Assembly: GCA_036872755.1 (NCBI GenBank)
Contig: JAVHNS010000010.1
Span: forward strand, 62,001-126,000
Direction of reading: 5' to 3'
DNA from: Orbilia blumenaviensis
Lineage: Eukaryota; Ascomycota; Orbiliomycetes; Orbiliales; Orbiliaceae
Length of the DNA stretch: 64,000 bases
The notes under the pieces were generated by a model. The model was not told where the DNA came from. It made no database searches and worked only from the letters and a program-made list of their open reading frames with translations. The translations under genes were made by a program, and so were the position numbers. Of the stretch, positions 52,153 through 63,026 are shown piece after piece. Each line of letters opens with the position of its first letter. Position 1 is the first letter of the stretch.

Positions 52153-52921
52153 GGTGAAGATGATTTTTTTATTTTTTATTTCTCCGTTGATTAAAGCTCT
52201 GTTGAAATTGGTCCTGTTCTCTCCGTTGGTCGGTCAGTCGGTCAGTCAGCGTACGCGATACCTAGCTACCGTGGCACACGATTTGCGGGGTGTTTTCCCG
52301 TGCACGAGAATGCCCCGATTGTAAGGGAGGAAGGCTTCGGTTTGGCAATGTTTGGCAGTGTTTGGTGTAGACTTACGAAAATGCCGGGCCCAGACACCAG
52401 ACAAGTAAATTAACGGTAGAGAAGGCGGTATGATCGATGGAGCAAGCAAGCTAACTCTGTGGTAAGGTGGAGAGGAGAGAGACAAGCTGCTTCAAGTATG
52501 AAAGGTGGTGTTGGACGGATTCGGGCAAGTTAAATCAAACACCGTTCTCAAATGAGGGGTTCGCCAACGCACCGGGACGTGACTAACTAGTTGGCCCATG
52601 TTACATACTACGTGCATGTACATCACATGTATCCCACCTATAATATACTATATACCTACTTATTCACGCTAACATTGCAACTTGAGTAGCTATTCAAGTA
52701 GCTAACCAGCTTGGGCCGTCAGCCTGCAGCGGAACAATTGAAGCTGAGCTTCTCCTAATTAACCCTGAACTCGGGAACGCACATGCGTGTATGCAATATA
52801 TCTAGCAAGCTCTGGAGGCAATAGCGAGTCCCTGGGTACTTTCCATTGATAATTAATTCCAAGGCTAGTAGGCAGGCACCAAGAGCTAGGTAATATATAC
52901 AATGAACTGCGAGGGACTACT
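52153..52921. other. Intergenic GDI promoter / uL29m 3' end
   Basis: No gene recognised in about 770 bp. CGGTCGGTCAGTCGGTCAGTCAG direct repeats lie at 52228-52250, shortly upstream of the GDI start. TACATGTACATCACATGTAT and TATACCTACTTAT motifs occur at 52615-52665. Confidence 0.5.
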
Positions 52922-53905
52922 TCACAGCTCCAGCCGTCTGTCACCCTTTGCACCCGATTCGAGTTCCGGCACTGCTTCATCTGTGGAAGATAGCGCCTCT
53001 GCTCCAGTGGAAGGGTCGACCTGTGTTGGATTTGCTTTAATATTAGCGATGACGACCTTCGGTAATTGACGTTCCTGTGCGTGAATACGTACGTCGAGGG
53101 TTTGTGGATTGTAGGCAGGGCCCTTTCCACTCAAGTCAATGTCGGAATCCAATTCAGCGACCTTGAGCGCCTCCTGCCAAGCGTAGTACCTCTCCGTAAG
53201 AGCGTGCTTGATTGCCCTCTGGGTGTCACGGACCTAACGCTCGACTGTTAATTTCCGTAAGCAAGCCATAAAAAGACGGCAAGAAGCACTCCTCACAAGA
53301 CGATTGCGTGTGTACGCTTCAGATTCTCCATAGCCCGGTTTCACTCTTTCACGTTCGAGCTGCTGAGTTGCTAGTATATTGCGTTCCTTCACACACGCCC
53401 ACCAGAGCTTGTGCAAGTCGTCCCAGCTTTTATGCCTTAGCTCTTCGACGGCCCATGCTCGACCTAAACCAAGAAAGCGCCCGGCATGAACATGCGAACT
53501 AGGAAGTTACGGGTGTGGGTTTAGTACGTCTTCGGTCATACCGTGTCTGTGGTCCTCTTCTGGTGTTGGAATGGACACCCTTTCCTTGTTGAAGAAGCCC
53601 CAAAGTCCATGGTTTGGGCTGGTGACGACTTCAGTGTGTTTAGACGGGTCGGTAACCGGCTGAGGCAAATCATCTCCTAGATATTGAAGAGACACCCTCC
53701 CTGGGTACGGTTGACGTCGTAGAGCTGAGGCCCCGCGGGAGCGATTCCGAGGAATTGCATATTGATGTGATGTATGAAATGATCGGGAGGGTGTGTGTAT
53801 CAAGCTTCGGATCGCATTGGCACCTTCTTTGTGCTGGGCATGGCCACGAGCCAGCAGAGCAGCCAGGTCGCGCAAAGCGGTCGTGGTATTACCGAGGCCT
53901 CTCAT
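52922..53905 (-). CDS. MRPL4: Mitochondrial large-subunit ribosomal protein uL29m (MRPL4)
   Basis: Mitochondrial ribosome structural protein. Exons: 53905-53542, 53463-53297, 53233-52922; 843 nt, 280 residues. The N terminus is basic and hydroxylated without acids for about 30 residues, consistent with import. Core family motifs are LWGFFNKERV, then GRAWAVEELRHKSWDDLHKL across intron 1, WWACVKERNILATQQLERER, and VRDTQRAIKHALTERYYAWQ across intron 2. A Glu/Asp-rich C-terminal tail follows. Intron 1 ends at the AG of GGTTTAG (53464), not at the closer CTAG, because only that acceptor keeps phase. Confidence 0.92.
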
Positions 53906-54511
53906 CGATGTTGGGGTGATAAGAATGTATCGGGTTCATGATACATTGACAGTCGAATTTTTTATAGGTTTCAACTTTCGGTTTGGGATGTTCGCTTCTT
54001 TTTTTTCTTTTCTTCTCTTCTCTTCTCTTCCACATCGGGAAGTTTTTTTTTTTTTTCTTTTTTTTTCTTCTTCTTCTTCTTCTTTTCTTCTTCTCTAACA
54101 TGTTATAACCCCAGATTCGAATTCCTCACCCAAGCGATGTGTTCAGGGGTCTTGCACGTAATCGCGGTGCTACATCTACAAGCCAAGCAAATATAAATAT
54201 AAATACAAAGCGTCTACATCGTAATGGTGCGCAGAGTACATGCGTATACCAATGCCCCGTAGGCCGCAAGTATTACGGATTATATTACAGTACATAATTA
54301 CAGTCAGTACTGGATAAGTACTCGAATACTTGCAAGTAAGTACCTATGTATCACTGGGCTCATAAGCTCATGACAGAGTCTTATAACTACGACGATGGTG
54401 TAGCCACGATTTTAGGGTGCGGGTGTCAGCATATACCAGGCGGCTGCTGCACGAAGGCTTCCCACCAAACTTCCACACCCGCAGGTTATAACAATGCATA
54501 ACCGTCGATCA
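53906..54511. other. Intergenic; poly-T/TTC tracts
   Basis: No gene. Long pyrimidine tracts (T and TCTTC repeats) at 53996-54092 lie within 200 bp upstream of the uL29m start. Near 54335-54350 a TTGCAAGTAAGTACCTATG motif occurs. The rest is unremarkable. Confidence 0.55.
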
Positions 54512-54961
54512 TTACCGAGCTGGCGGAAAGCGGTGTCGGAAGGATTTATCTGTGTGCGCGTTCAGCAGCATCGTTTATGTCTATACAGGCGAGGAAACAT
54601 ACCACTGTTCTTGACGGTGTAGAGGAAGTTTACGATAACATCGTGTTCGTTGATGGCCTGGTTGTTAAAATGTCGCCGGACAGCTGAGAGGAGCGAATCC
54701 TGTGGCTGTCTATGGCGATGCGAAGCTGACTTTTTGCCAATCCCAGCGGACAGGACAGCAGCGGAATATGGAGTGCTCGCAGACGGTGTTCGAAGGAGGT
54801 TGGCGGACCTGTACTGCTGAAGAAGGGCAATCGGCATTTGGTCCCATGCGATCTATGTCATGTAACGGTGCCAGGTTAGTGCGGGTGAACGAGGGAGAAA
54901 TTGTAGAAAAGACCAAACCCACGCCTATGCCATCTTGTTGCGATTGTGATGAAGTCGCCAT
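54512..54961 (-). CDS. Small SAP30-like Sin3-binding protein
   Basis: Likely subunit of a Sin3/Rpd3-type histone deacetylase complex. Exons: 54961-54923, 54852-54603, 54549-54512; 327 nt, only 108 residues. It is not visible as a single ORF. The protein reads from WDQMPIALLQQYR through LLRTPSASTPYSAAVL and GIGKKSASHR to LLSAVRRHFNNQAINEHDVI. It then reads VNFLYTVKNSGDKSFRHRF across intron 2. This follows the layout I remember for the SAP30 Sin3-binding domain (LRKYR.., TPS.., G(I)GR.S, A.RKHFN, DF.YKV, DK.FRLRF). Intron 1 has branch CACTAACC, 69 nt; intron 2 is 53 nt. No N-terminal zinc finger. A C/T-rich 5' leader precedes the ATG. Confidence 0.72.
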
Positions 54962-56501
54962 CTGAGATACTTCCGAGGTTGGAATGGTTTGATCTACTTG
55001 GGATGAGATGAGAGGAGAGGAGAGGAGAGGAGAGGAGAGGAGAGGAGAGGAAAGAATAGAAGATTCAAGTGAAGGTTTCAGAAGGGGAAGCGATCATGGG
55101 GTGGATGATTCAGGGGGAGGGGAATGTGTTGTGTATCAACACATTACATCACATGATACAGGACCAGCAGACGGTCTGTCTGACTTAGTCAGCATCTGGT
55201 TACTTAAGTGGGGCTCGGTATAATTATACTGACTCGTGCGAGACTTTAGCAGAATAGGGACCTGCCGGCGACGCATGGACATGAACCGGACCCACCACCC
55301 AAGCTTGCCAAGTCGTCAGTTGCAGCTGCCAATCAGCACTCGGGAAAAACTGAAAGAAGGTTTTCCGGCGGACATTTCGGGTAGCGACCTGGCACTGGAA
55401 GGTGATACATGACATATCTAAGTACATACATACGAAGTACGTACGGAGGACTTACTTAAAAGTGAGGAAGTAAGTATTTCTCACTTGTCCTGTAGGAGTA
55501 AATATACACATTATCTCTCTTTGAACTGGAATATTAATCGCGGTGTACACTATACCGATACGTACTTCGTTAGTTACATGTGCCCTCGGCATCGCGGTGA
55601 ACATGCACACAACGTCGCAACATATTAACAACTATCTAGGAATCAGCATTTGCGCAGTTTTGCGACTAATAGAAGGTGGCCATGTTCAGGAGATAAGGTA
55701 CTAGCTAACAAACCTGTTGTCCCCATCCGACAAGTAGTCATGCGACAGGAAGGTCACCATCGTGCGATCCCGAGCCAGAATAATTTCACAGTCGCTCTCC
55801 TACGAGTATCTGTCAAGCACGGCGATACTTCATCGCCGTATTTCTCTTTTAGTCCAAGCTAAAGACTTCTCGGGAATATTAAAGCGGTGTAGTAGGTGCA
55901 GGCAATTGCAACGTTTTCTACTACGGACGTTGCCGCCAGAAGTATCAATGATTCCCCCACACAGTGTATCTGCCAAGAACAGCTACAGGGATCGGATATC
56001 GCCTTAACTAAGCTCCAAGCGGAACTCGAAGCTGGTTACCAGGTCTCATTTGCCTTGGGGGTACCACATAATCGCCGGCATGTCCTTGCAATTGGTGGAG
56101 AGTAAGGAAAGGGAGAGAGGGAAAAAAAAAAAAAAAAAAAATACCAAGCTGTGCATGCAGACCTTATCTCGAACCGAGAACAGATTCTTATCTCACGCGA
56201 GCCAATATCTTCATCAAAGGCTATCTGAACCGGCCGAGTAGGCGCCACTCCTTCATTCATTTTATCTATCAAAGGCCTCTAAAACTCTGCGAGTCAATTT
56301 GGGGCGAGGCGGGGGGACAGATATATAAATGCGAAGACATGTCACAGTCCAGTTTCGAGCATTTGGTATCCTCAATCGCGTCCCGACACCTCAGAATCTA
56401 ATATATATATATAATACCTATAGCCCGCGTGGAGCAACAGCCTCAAGTAGATCCGCGCAGTAGGCGGCAGGCAATTCAGAAAAGAAAAAAAAGAGAAAAA
56501 G
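54962..56501. promoter_or_regulatory. Divergent regulatory region SAP30-like / purine permease
   Basis: 1.5 kb with no convincing gene; the short frames at 55650-56105 have no recognisable domain. GGAGA pentamers at 55010-55051, an A-run at 56122-56141 and a TATA-like TATATAAAT at 56322-56330 (about 175 bp before the permease ATG) are visible. AGATAA/TTATCT sequences, which match the fungal nitrogen GATA-factor site (HGATAR), occur at 55691, 56164, 56188 and 56262; three of them fall within 105 bp. Nitrogen regulation of the permease through an AreA-like factor is therefore plausible. Confidence 0.5.
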
Positions 56502-59124
56502 ATGTCTGCAGAGGAACACGCAAACGAGGGGGCGGACACAATCGTCCCTGGTTCAAACCCCCCCAAGGCGTCGCTCGTGACTCGTTTTAAGCGCAACTTT
56601 CTGACCAAGTATGCAACACGAAGTATCTGTGGTATTTTTGAAGAATTGTTGCTGATGGATTTGCTTTACAGAGATGGACTGATTGGTGACTACGACTATG
56701 CTTTTCTCTTTCGTCCGAACATCCCGTTCCTACGAAAGCCTAGGTATTGATTTCCCTTGCGCATAGACTTGAGTCTGATAACCCCCTTCACCATAGTATT
56801 TAACCGTTCGTGTTTTTGAAACTTTAGGAAGGCGGCTCCATTCTTCGGGCTTTACGAGCATATGCCCATTCTGCTTGCAGCGCTCCTTGGCTTCCAGCAT
56901 GCCCTTGCCATGTTAGCTGGGGTTATAAGGTCGGTACCCTATTCCAGTTGTTTACCGCTATACTCAAACACCTTCGGGTTTCGGGGGACCCGATTCCTGG
57001 TCGGCTGGGATATAATTTGCACTTGCTTTGTGTGACACGGCTGCTGGCTGTGCTAACAATGTTGCATTACAGCCCACCGATTATTATTGGCGGTTCTGGG
57101 AAAACTGCCGCCAACTTGAGCCCAGATGTCCAGCGTTACCTCGTATCAACGTCCCTCATCGTCTGCGGGATCCTGTCTTCAATCCAAATCACACGATTTC
57201 ATATTTATAAGACTCCTTACTACCTTGGGACTGGCCTAATATCAGTCGTTGGGACTTCTTTTGCAATTATACCTGTTGCGCAAGTGAGTATACTTTCCTA
57301 ATTCAAATAGTTTCTACACGCATGGCTATTTAACACTAATATGATATCCCTGAAAGGGTGCATTGTCGCAAATGTATGACAATGGGATGTGTGAGGTAGC
57401 ACCTGATGGGTCTTTTCTACCTTGTCCTAAGGGTAGGTACTATTCAGTGTTTATCTGCTATTCCGGAAACTTGACGCTGATGCAAGCAGGTTACGGTGCG
57501 ATTCTCGGAACGGCAATGGTGTGCGCCTTGTTGGAAATTTTGCTTAGTTTTATGCCGCCGAAAATTCTTCAAAGGATATTTCCACCGATCGTAACGGGGC
57601 CAACCGTCATGCTCATTGGTACCAGCTTGATTGGGTCGGGGTTCAAAAACTGGGCGGGTGGAAACGGGCCTTGTTCTTCGACGCCCCCTCCTACCCCGTT
57701 TTTTGCGCTTTGCCCTAATATAAATGCTCCTCATCCTCTACCGTGGGGGTCAGCAGAATTCATCGGCCTTGGGTTTCTCGTATTCGTCACCATCATTCTG
57801 TGCGAGCGATTTGGGTCGCCAATTATGAAGAGTTGTGCTGTTATCATTGGCTTGCTCGTTGGCTGCATTGTTGCAGGTATTATACACCAGGTTAAGATCA
57901 ATTTAGTCTGAGGACCAGGTTGCTGACGAGTTCGGAAACAGCTGCTTGTGGTTATTTCGATGACACGGGGATAAAGGCCGCACCGGCAGTAAGCTTCATC
58001 TGGGTCCACACATTCCCACTATCAATTTATGGCCCGATAGTGCTCCCACTATTAGCTGTATATCTCGTCCTGGTAAGTAGCCTGGAAGGAAGTCTTTTGG
58101 GCGTCTTATTTATAGTACGTTAATCATGGTTGCGTTCTAGATGATGGAGGCCATTGGTGATATTACTGCCACGTGTGATGTCTCTCGGCTCGACGTCGAA
58201 GGAAAGCTCTACGAGACCCGTATTCAAGGAGGGGTTCTCGCAGATGGATTCAACGGTCTACTCGCCTGCCTCGCCACAATCACACCGATGTCTACCTTCG
58301 CACAGAACAACGGAGTGATCGCACTAACAAGATGTGCTAACCGAAAAGCGGGATACTTCTGCTGTTTCTGGCTGATTGTAGCGGGGGTGTTTTCTAAATT
58401 TGCAGCGGCATTAGTTGCTATTCCGGTAGGGCTAGATATTTTACCCGACACGATCGTGAAACCAGAAACTAATTTCGCATGTTTGAATCAAAGGGTGCGG
58501 TGCTTGGAGGGATGACAACATTCCTATTCTCAGCTGTCGCAGTTTCTGGTATGAGGATTACATCAACCATGCCATTTACCCGGAGGAATCGTTTCATTGT
58601 CACATGTGGGCTGGCGCTCGGCTTCGGAGCCGAGATGGTCCATGACTGGTTCGAGCACGGTAAGAGAGAAGTCTAGCTAAACTCGCGGGTACAGGATGTG
58701 ATGGCTAATGAGAACATACCATATACATAGTTTTTACATATTCGGTAAGGCTGGGCAAACGAACATGTCTTATTTATCCGTTCATTTATTTATCTTTTAG
58801 CTCGGTGATGCGCTTGTGCTAATGGGAAATTTTAGGGCGACAATGCGGGGAAGAGAGGCTTTTTCGATGCTATCAGTACGTACACCCTTACAAGCTGAAT
58901 ATGGCCCAATCAGGTAACCATTGGAACTAACGGGACCGGTTGTATTAGCTCTGGTCTGCTCGACGGGCTTTGCACTGTGCGCATTTGTAACACTTATCTT
59001 GAATTTGATTCTACCGGAAGAAGAGGAGGAAGTAGAGGATGCGAAAGAGACGCCTTCGGTAGCGCCAGCCAAGGTATCAGCCTCGGATAGGGGCTCAGGG
59101 GAATTGAAGAAGTCTGACGAATAA
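56502..59124 (+). CDS. Uap-type purine (uric acid/xanthine) transporter, NAT/NCS2 family
   Basis: Plasma-membrane proton symporter for purines, like UapA/UapC of Aspergillus. Twelve exons: 56502-56608, 56672-56743, 56828-56929, 57073-57283, 57357-57432, 57490-57876, 57942-58072, 58141-58425, 58494-58659, 58731-58744, 58836-58875, 58949-59124; 1767 nt, 588 residues (UapA 574). Visible: DGLIGDYDYAFLFRP, LLGFQHALAMLAGVI, STSLIVCGILSSIQITRFHI, FPPIVTGPTVMLIG, ACGYFDD, EAIGDITATCDVSRL. The NAT signature QNNGVIALTR is at about 417-426, followed by TRRNRFIVTCG, DNAGKRGFFDAI and TGFALCAFVTLILNLILP. Exon 10 is only 14 nt. The 57-nt intron 57433-57489 is in frame and lacks stops. Three GATA-factor-like sites lie 235-340 bp upstream. 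Confidence 0.94.
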
Positions 59125-59698
59125 AACAACAACTCTCTACAAGTAGTGGTAGGCCGGTAGCTAATGGTAAGCCGTGGTTTTCTTTTTGGTGGTGGAGGAG
59201 GGAGAACCAAGCTACTTTGTTATGTACCGAGGTACAGAATAAGTAGCAGTCTTGATGACCATGCATGCCCAGGATTCAAATTTCCTGGCGTATGTGCATT
59301 ATATGGATATCGAGGGGCACGCTGTACCGATATGACTTTATTGATATAGTTGATACCACCCAAGGGGTATTCTAATCCGTGAGCTTTATATATAAGCTTT
59401 ATTTTATTTTATCTTATTCTATTTTATCTTCTTAGATACTGTGATCCATCATGATTAAAATTTCAAAATTTCAAAATTGTTTCCTCTCGCTTTTTGAATG
59501 ATGTGTTCGATGATTAAAACATAGATGATATTTTTGACACATGCGTTGTTTGCGTGGTATTCTTGCTGTCCCTGAATTGACTTCGCATGATACAATACCT
59601 ACTTCCTGGGCACCCAGCACTTTAAGCACGATTGATCACTACACGGGGCAAGGTCTGAATATTTCGCCAGGTCTGCAGGAGGCAACATCATAAGCATT

Positions 59699-59731
<33 letters not shown>

Positions 59732-60840
59732 CTATCGAGACGGTGTTGAATATTACGAGTTGGTGAATAATACTAGGTACCTACCTAGGTATGTACTTAA
59801 GCTTATTGACAACTGCTCAGGCAATTAGGTAAATATATAAATATATACATGACATTCATAGGTTGCGTAGTATAATAGGATAGAGTAATTAACCGATATG
59901 CCCCAGGTTAAGTCTTTGATCCGTCTGGCCGGGGGTTGAGTTTGAAATCGGAGGGCAGACAGTCGAGCATGTTGCGTATGGGTATGGCAGTCCCAACATT
60001 TTCGGCAACAGATGTTGTCGTCGTCAATGTTTTATCACGCCAATGTCACATGCAATTGCAAATTATTATTATTGTTATTACCGTCTGATATCCCCGAAAA
60101 GCCAGTTTCCAATGCCAGCAATGCAAGCTGGTTTAGTGGGAATGCAGGCTGGCCCAGTCCAATTGGAAAGGGGGATAAAATAAAAATTTCATGAATTCAC
60201 CCGAGTGGGCTTTTTTTTTTTTTTTTTCGGATGGCAGGAAGCAAAGCATAGCCATTGCCAGATTGGTATCAGTACATGTACCCTGCCCGGGCCAGCAACA
60301 GTGTTATGCTCCCGCTGTTTGGATGCAGGGTATTTGGGGGTGCTGCGGGGCCAAAGGCAGGGAGGGCAGGGCAGGGGGTCGGTCGGAGGGTTGGTCGGTC
60401 AATTCGGGTCTGGATGGTATTTATCGAGCATTTATCGATAGGCGATAGCCACAACGCTTTTGTCGTTCTCTGCTTGGTTGGGGGCCCGCCAGCCAATCAC
60501 CGTCCGCAGCTGGATGCCCGAAGAGGAAACAGCGAGCATGTTTTTTCCCCAACAACCTCAACACTTCGCTTGCCTGCTTGCCTGCCCTGCCCGCCCGCTT
60601 AGCTTGATACTGACTGCTGTGAGGTATGGATGGATATTGTACACATATTGATTTTATTTTATTTTTTTTATTTTTTGCTTCCCCAGCTTTTTGGATGAAA
60701 AAAATAAAATTTTTATCTTTAATATAAAACCTCCCTCCCAAACCTTCTCCTACTCCTCTCCCTTTCTCTTTCTTCGTCTATCAACCACCATTCCCATAAA
60801 CCTCCCCCCCTTCTTTGCAGTCTCCAACTTCACTTCAAAA
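59125..60840. other. Long intergenic region upstream of desaturase
   Basis: About 1.7 kb without a gene. TAGATAG heptamers at 59697-59731 and TAGGTACCTACCTAGGTATG at 59774-59793 are present, with T-runs at 60210-60226. Paired CTTGCCTGCTTGCCTG repeats and A/T-rich sequence lie at 60570-60730. A strong pyrimidine tract (CTCC, TTCTCC, CTTTCTC) at 60729-60780 precedes the desaturase start, as is common for highly expressed fungal genes. Confidence 0.55.
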
Positions 60841-62442
60841 ATGGGGGCTCCCTCGGCTTCCACTTCCACCTCCAAGTCCAGCCGAAAGGCGACTTCTGAT
60901 AAACCACACATCTCAGAGCTGGTATGTTCCCCTACCCTACCCTACTCCCTCCTCCTCCTCCTCCTCCTCCTTCTTCTTCTCCCCTCCACCACGAATTAAA
61001 TGGCGAATCTTTTCTAACATATACATGTTTTTTTTTCTCTCTCTCTCTCTCTCTCATAGCCGATTACTTGGACGAACTGGTGGAAACATGTTGACTGGCT
61101 CAACGTCTACTTCATCTTGGTCATTCCGTTGATCGGATGCTACTGGGCTTGGTTTACTCCATTGCAGTACAAGACAGCCATCTGGGCTGTCGTCTATTAC
61201 TTCAACACAGGTCTTGGCATCACAGCAGGTTATCATCGATTGTGGGCTCACACATCTTATTCTGCTACCCTGCCCTTGCAGATCTATCTCGCTGCTGTCG
61301 GAGCCGGTGCCGTCGAAGGCTCTATCAGATGGTGGGCTCGTGGCCATCGTGCTCACCACCGATACACCGACACTGATAAGGATCCATATTCCGTCAGAAA
61401 GGGTCTCCTCTATTCCCACATCGGATGGATGGTCATGAAACAGAATCCCAAACGTATCGGCCGTACCGATATCACCGACCTTAGCGAAGATCCCGTGGTT
61501 ATCTGGCAACACAAGCACTACATTCCTATTGTCACATTCATGTCTTTGATCTTCCCCATGATGGTTTCCGGGCTAGGCTGGGGGGACTGGAAGGGTGGTT
61601 TCATCTACGCCGGTATCCTCAGAATCTTCTTCGTTCAGCAGGCCACCTTCTGTGTCAACTCTCTGGCCCATTGGCTTGGTGACCAGCCCTTCGACGACAG
61701 AAACTCCCCGCGAGACCACGTCATCACTGCCCTTGTTACTCTCGGCGAGGGTTATCACAACTTCCACCACGAGTTCCCAAGTGATTACAGGAACGCCATT
61801 GAATGGTTCCAATATGATCCCACGAAGTGGTCCATCTGGATCTGGAAACAGCTTGGCTTGGCTTATGACCTCAAGCAATTTAAATCCAATGAAATCGAGA
61901 AGGGCAGACTTCAGCAAATGCAGAAAAAGCTCGATAGGGTCCGTGCCAAGCTTGATTGGGGTATTCCTCTCGAGCAACTTCCTATCATCGAGTTTGAGGA
62001 CTTCCAGGAACAGGCACGAAACGGCAGGGCTCTTATTGCCGTTGCCGGTGTCATTCACGATATCGGTGATTTTATCAAGGATCACCCCGGTGGAAAAGCC
62101 ATGATCAACTCTGGAATTGGAAAGGACGCTACAGCCATGTTCAACGGCGGTGTCTATAACCACTCTAATGCTGCCCACAATTTGCTCTCTACCATGAGAG
62201 TCGGCGTCATTCGTGGCGGATGCGAGGTTGAAATCTGGAAACAGGCCCAGCGAGAAAACAAAGACATTTCGGTGAGTTAAACCACAACATCTTGAGTTCA
62301 CCCACAAGCAGGGAATAACGTGGTTTACTAACGTTGGTATTTCTGGCAGTTTGTTAATGATTCCACTGGTACAAGGATAATCCGTGCTGGTGCCCAAGTT
62401 ACCAGGATCTCGGAACCAGTCATCGCAGCCCAACCCGCTTAG
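60841..62442 (+). CDS. OLE1: Delta-9 stearoyl-CoA desaturase with cytochrome b5 domain
   Basis: ER membrane enzyme that makes palmitoleoyl- and oleoyl-CoA, using its own C-terminal cytochrome b5 as electron donor. Exons: 60841-60921, 61060-62271, 62350-62442; 1386 nt, 461 residues. Histidine boxes [15 protein letters not shown] and [15 protein letters not shown] are intact, with hydrophobic pairs before and between them. The b5 heme motif [18 protein letters not shown] lies in the last third. The short first exon is Ser/Thr/Lys-rich. Intron 1 has CTC/TTC and (CT)n repeats leading into its acceptor. A long minus-strand frame across exon 2 is only its complement. Convergent with MDJ1. Confidence 0.96.
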
Positions 62443-63026
62443 AATCTGTGCCTACTTGGTAATCCTATCTGCCAACCTAAAAAAAAAAAAATATTTTTCT
62501 ACTGGTTTTAAGGTTGGCGTTGTACATACTTGCTTTATTTAGTTGATCATTCCGCAAGGCGTTTGGGGGGAAGGGATCCTGTTACACCAGTATCAGTACT
62601 TGTTAGACCAGTCACTAGAAGCGTTGCTACTGAGCAGAAAAAGCATACTTTCGTTTCTAAAACCGTCATGTTTTTTCGGACAGCTTATGAGGATGAAGAT
62701 AATATTAGATTGACAATATATTATGATAGACGCCTATATACAGGAGCACCGATGAGCATTCGGGACCATCGGTTACGTCGGAGGGGAATGAAACAAACAG
62801 GGAAAATTATATACAATCCTGATCGTGACTTTCTTCTATAATTTTATTTGTTATTGTACAGATGAATGTGAATGTGAATGTGAATGTGAATGTGTTGGCT
62901 ACCATTTTCCAGTGGTACGCTTACAACGCCAATATCATAAACCACGATCCATAGGAAGTGGGGTGTTGAGTGGTCTCGTAAGCCGGCCTTTACGAGATGT
63001 CAGAGCTCTGTGCTTGGTTTCCGGTA
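62443..63026. other. Convergent intergenic region with TGAATG hexamers
   Basis: No supported gene in 584 bp. Five TGAATG hexamers form a minisatellite at 62863-62894. A 103-codon frame at 62530-62841 shows no domain and begins in the likely 3' UTR of the desaturase. Confidence 0.6.

Noticed and set aside
55650..56105. Overlapping plus-strand frames upstream of the permease
   Set aside because: No family resemblance and no consistent splice structure; the region fits a long promoter.
61573..62433. 286-codon minus-strand frame across the desaturase
   Set aside because: It is antisense shadow of exon 2; composition mirrors the desaturase codons and there is no domain.
62530..62841. 103-codon plus-strand frame after the desaturase
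   Set aside because: No domain, starts in the probable 3' UTR and ends before a hexamer minisatellite.
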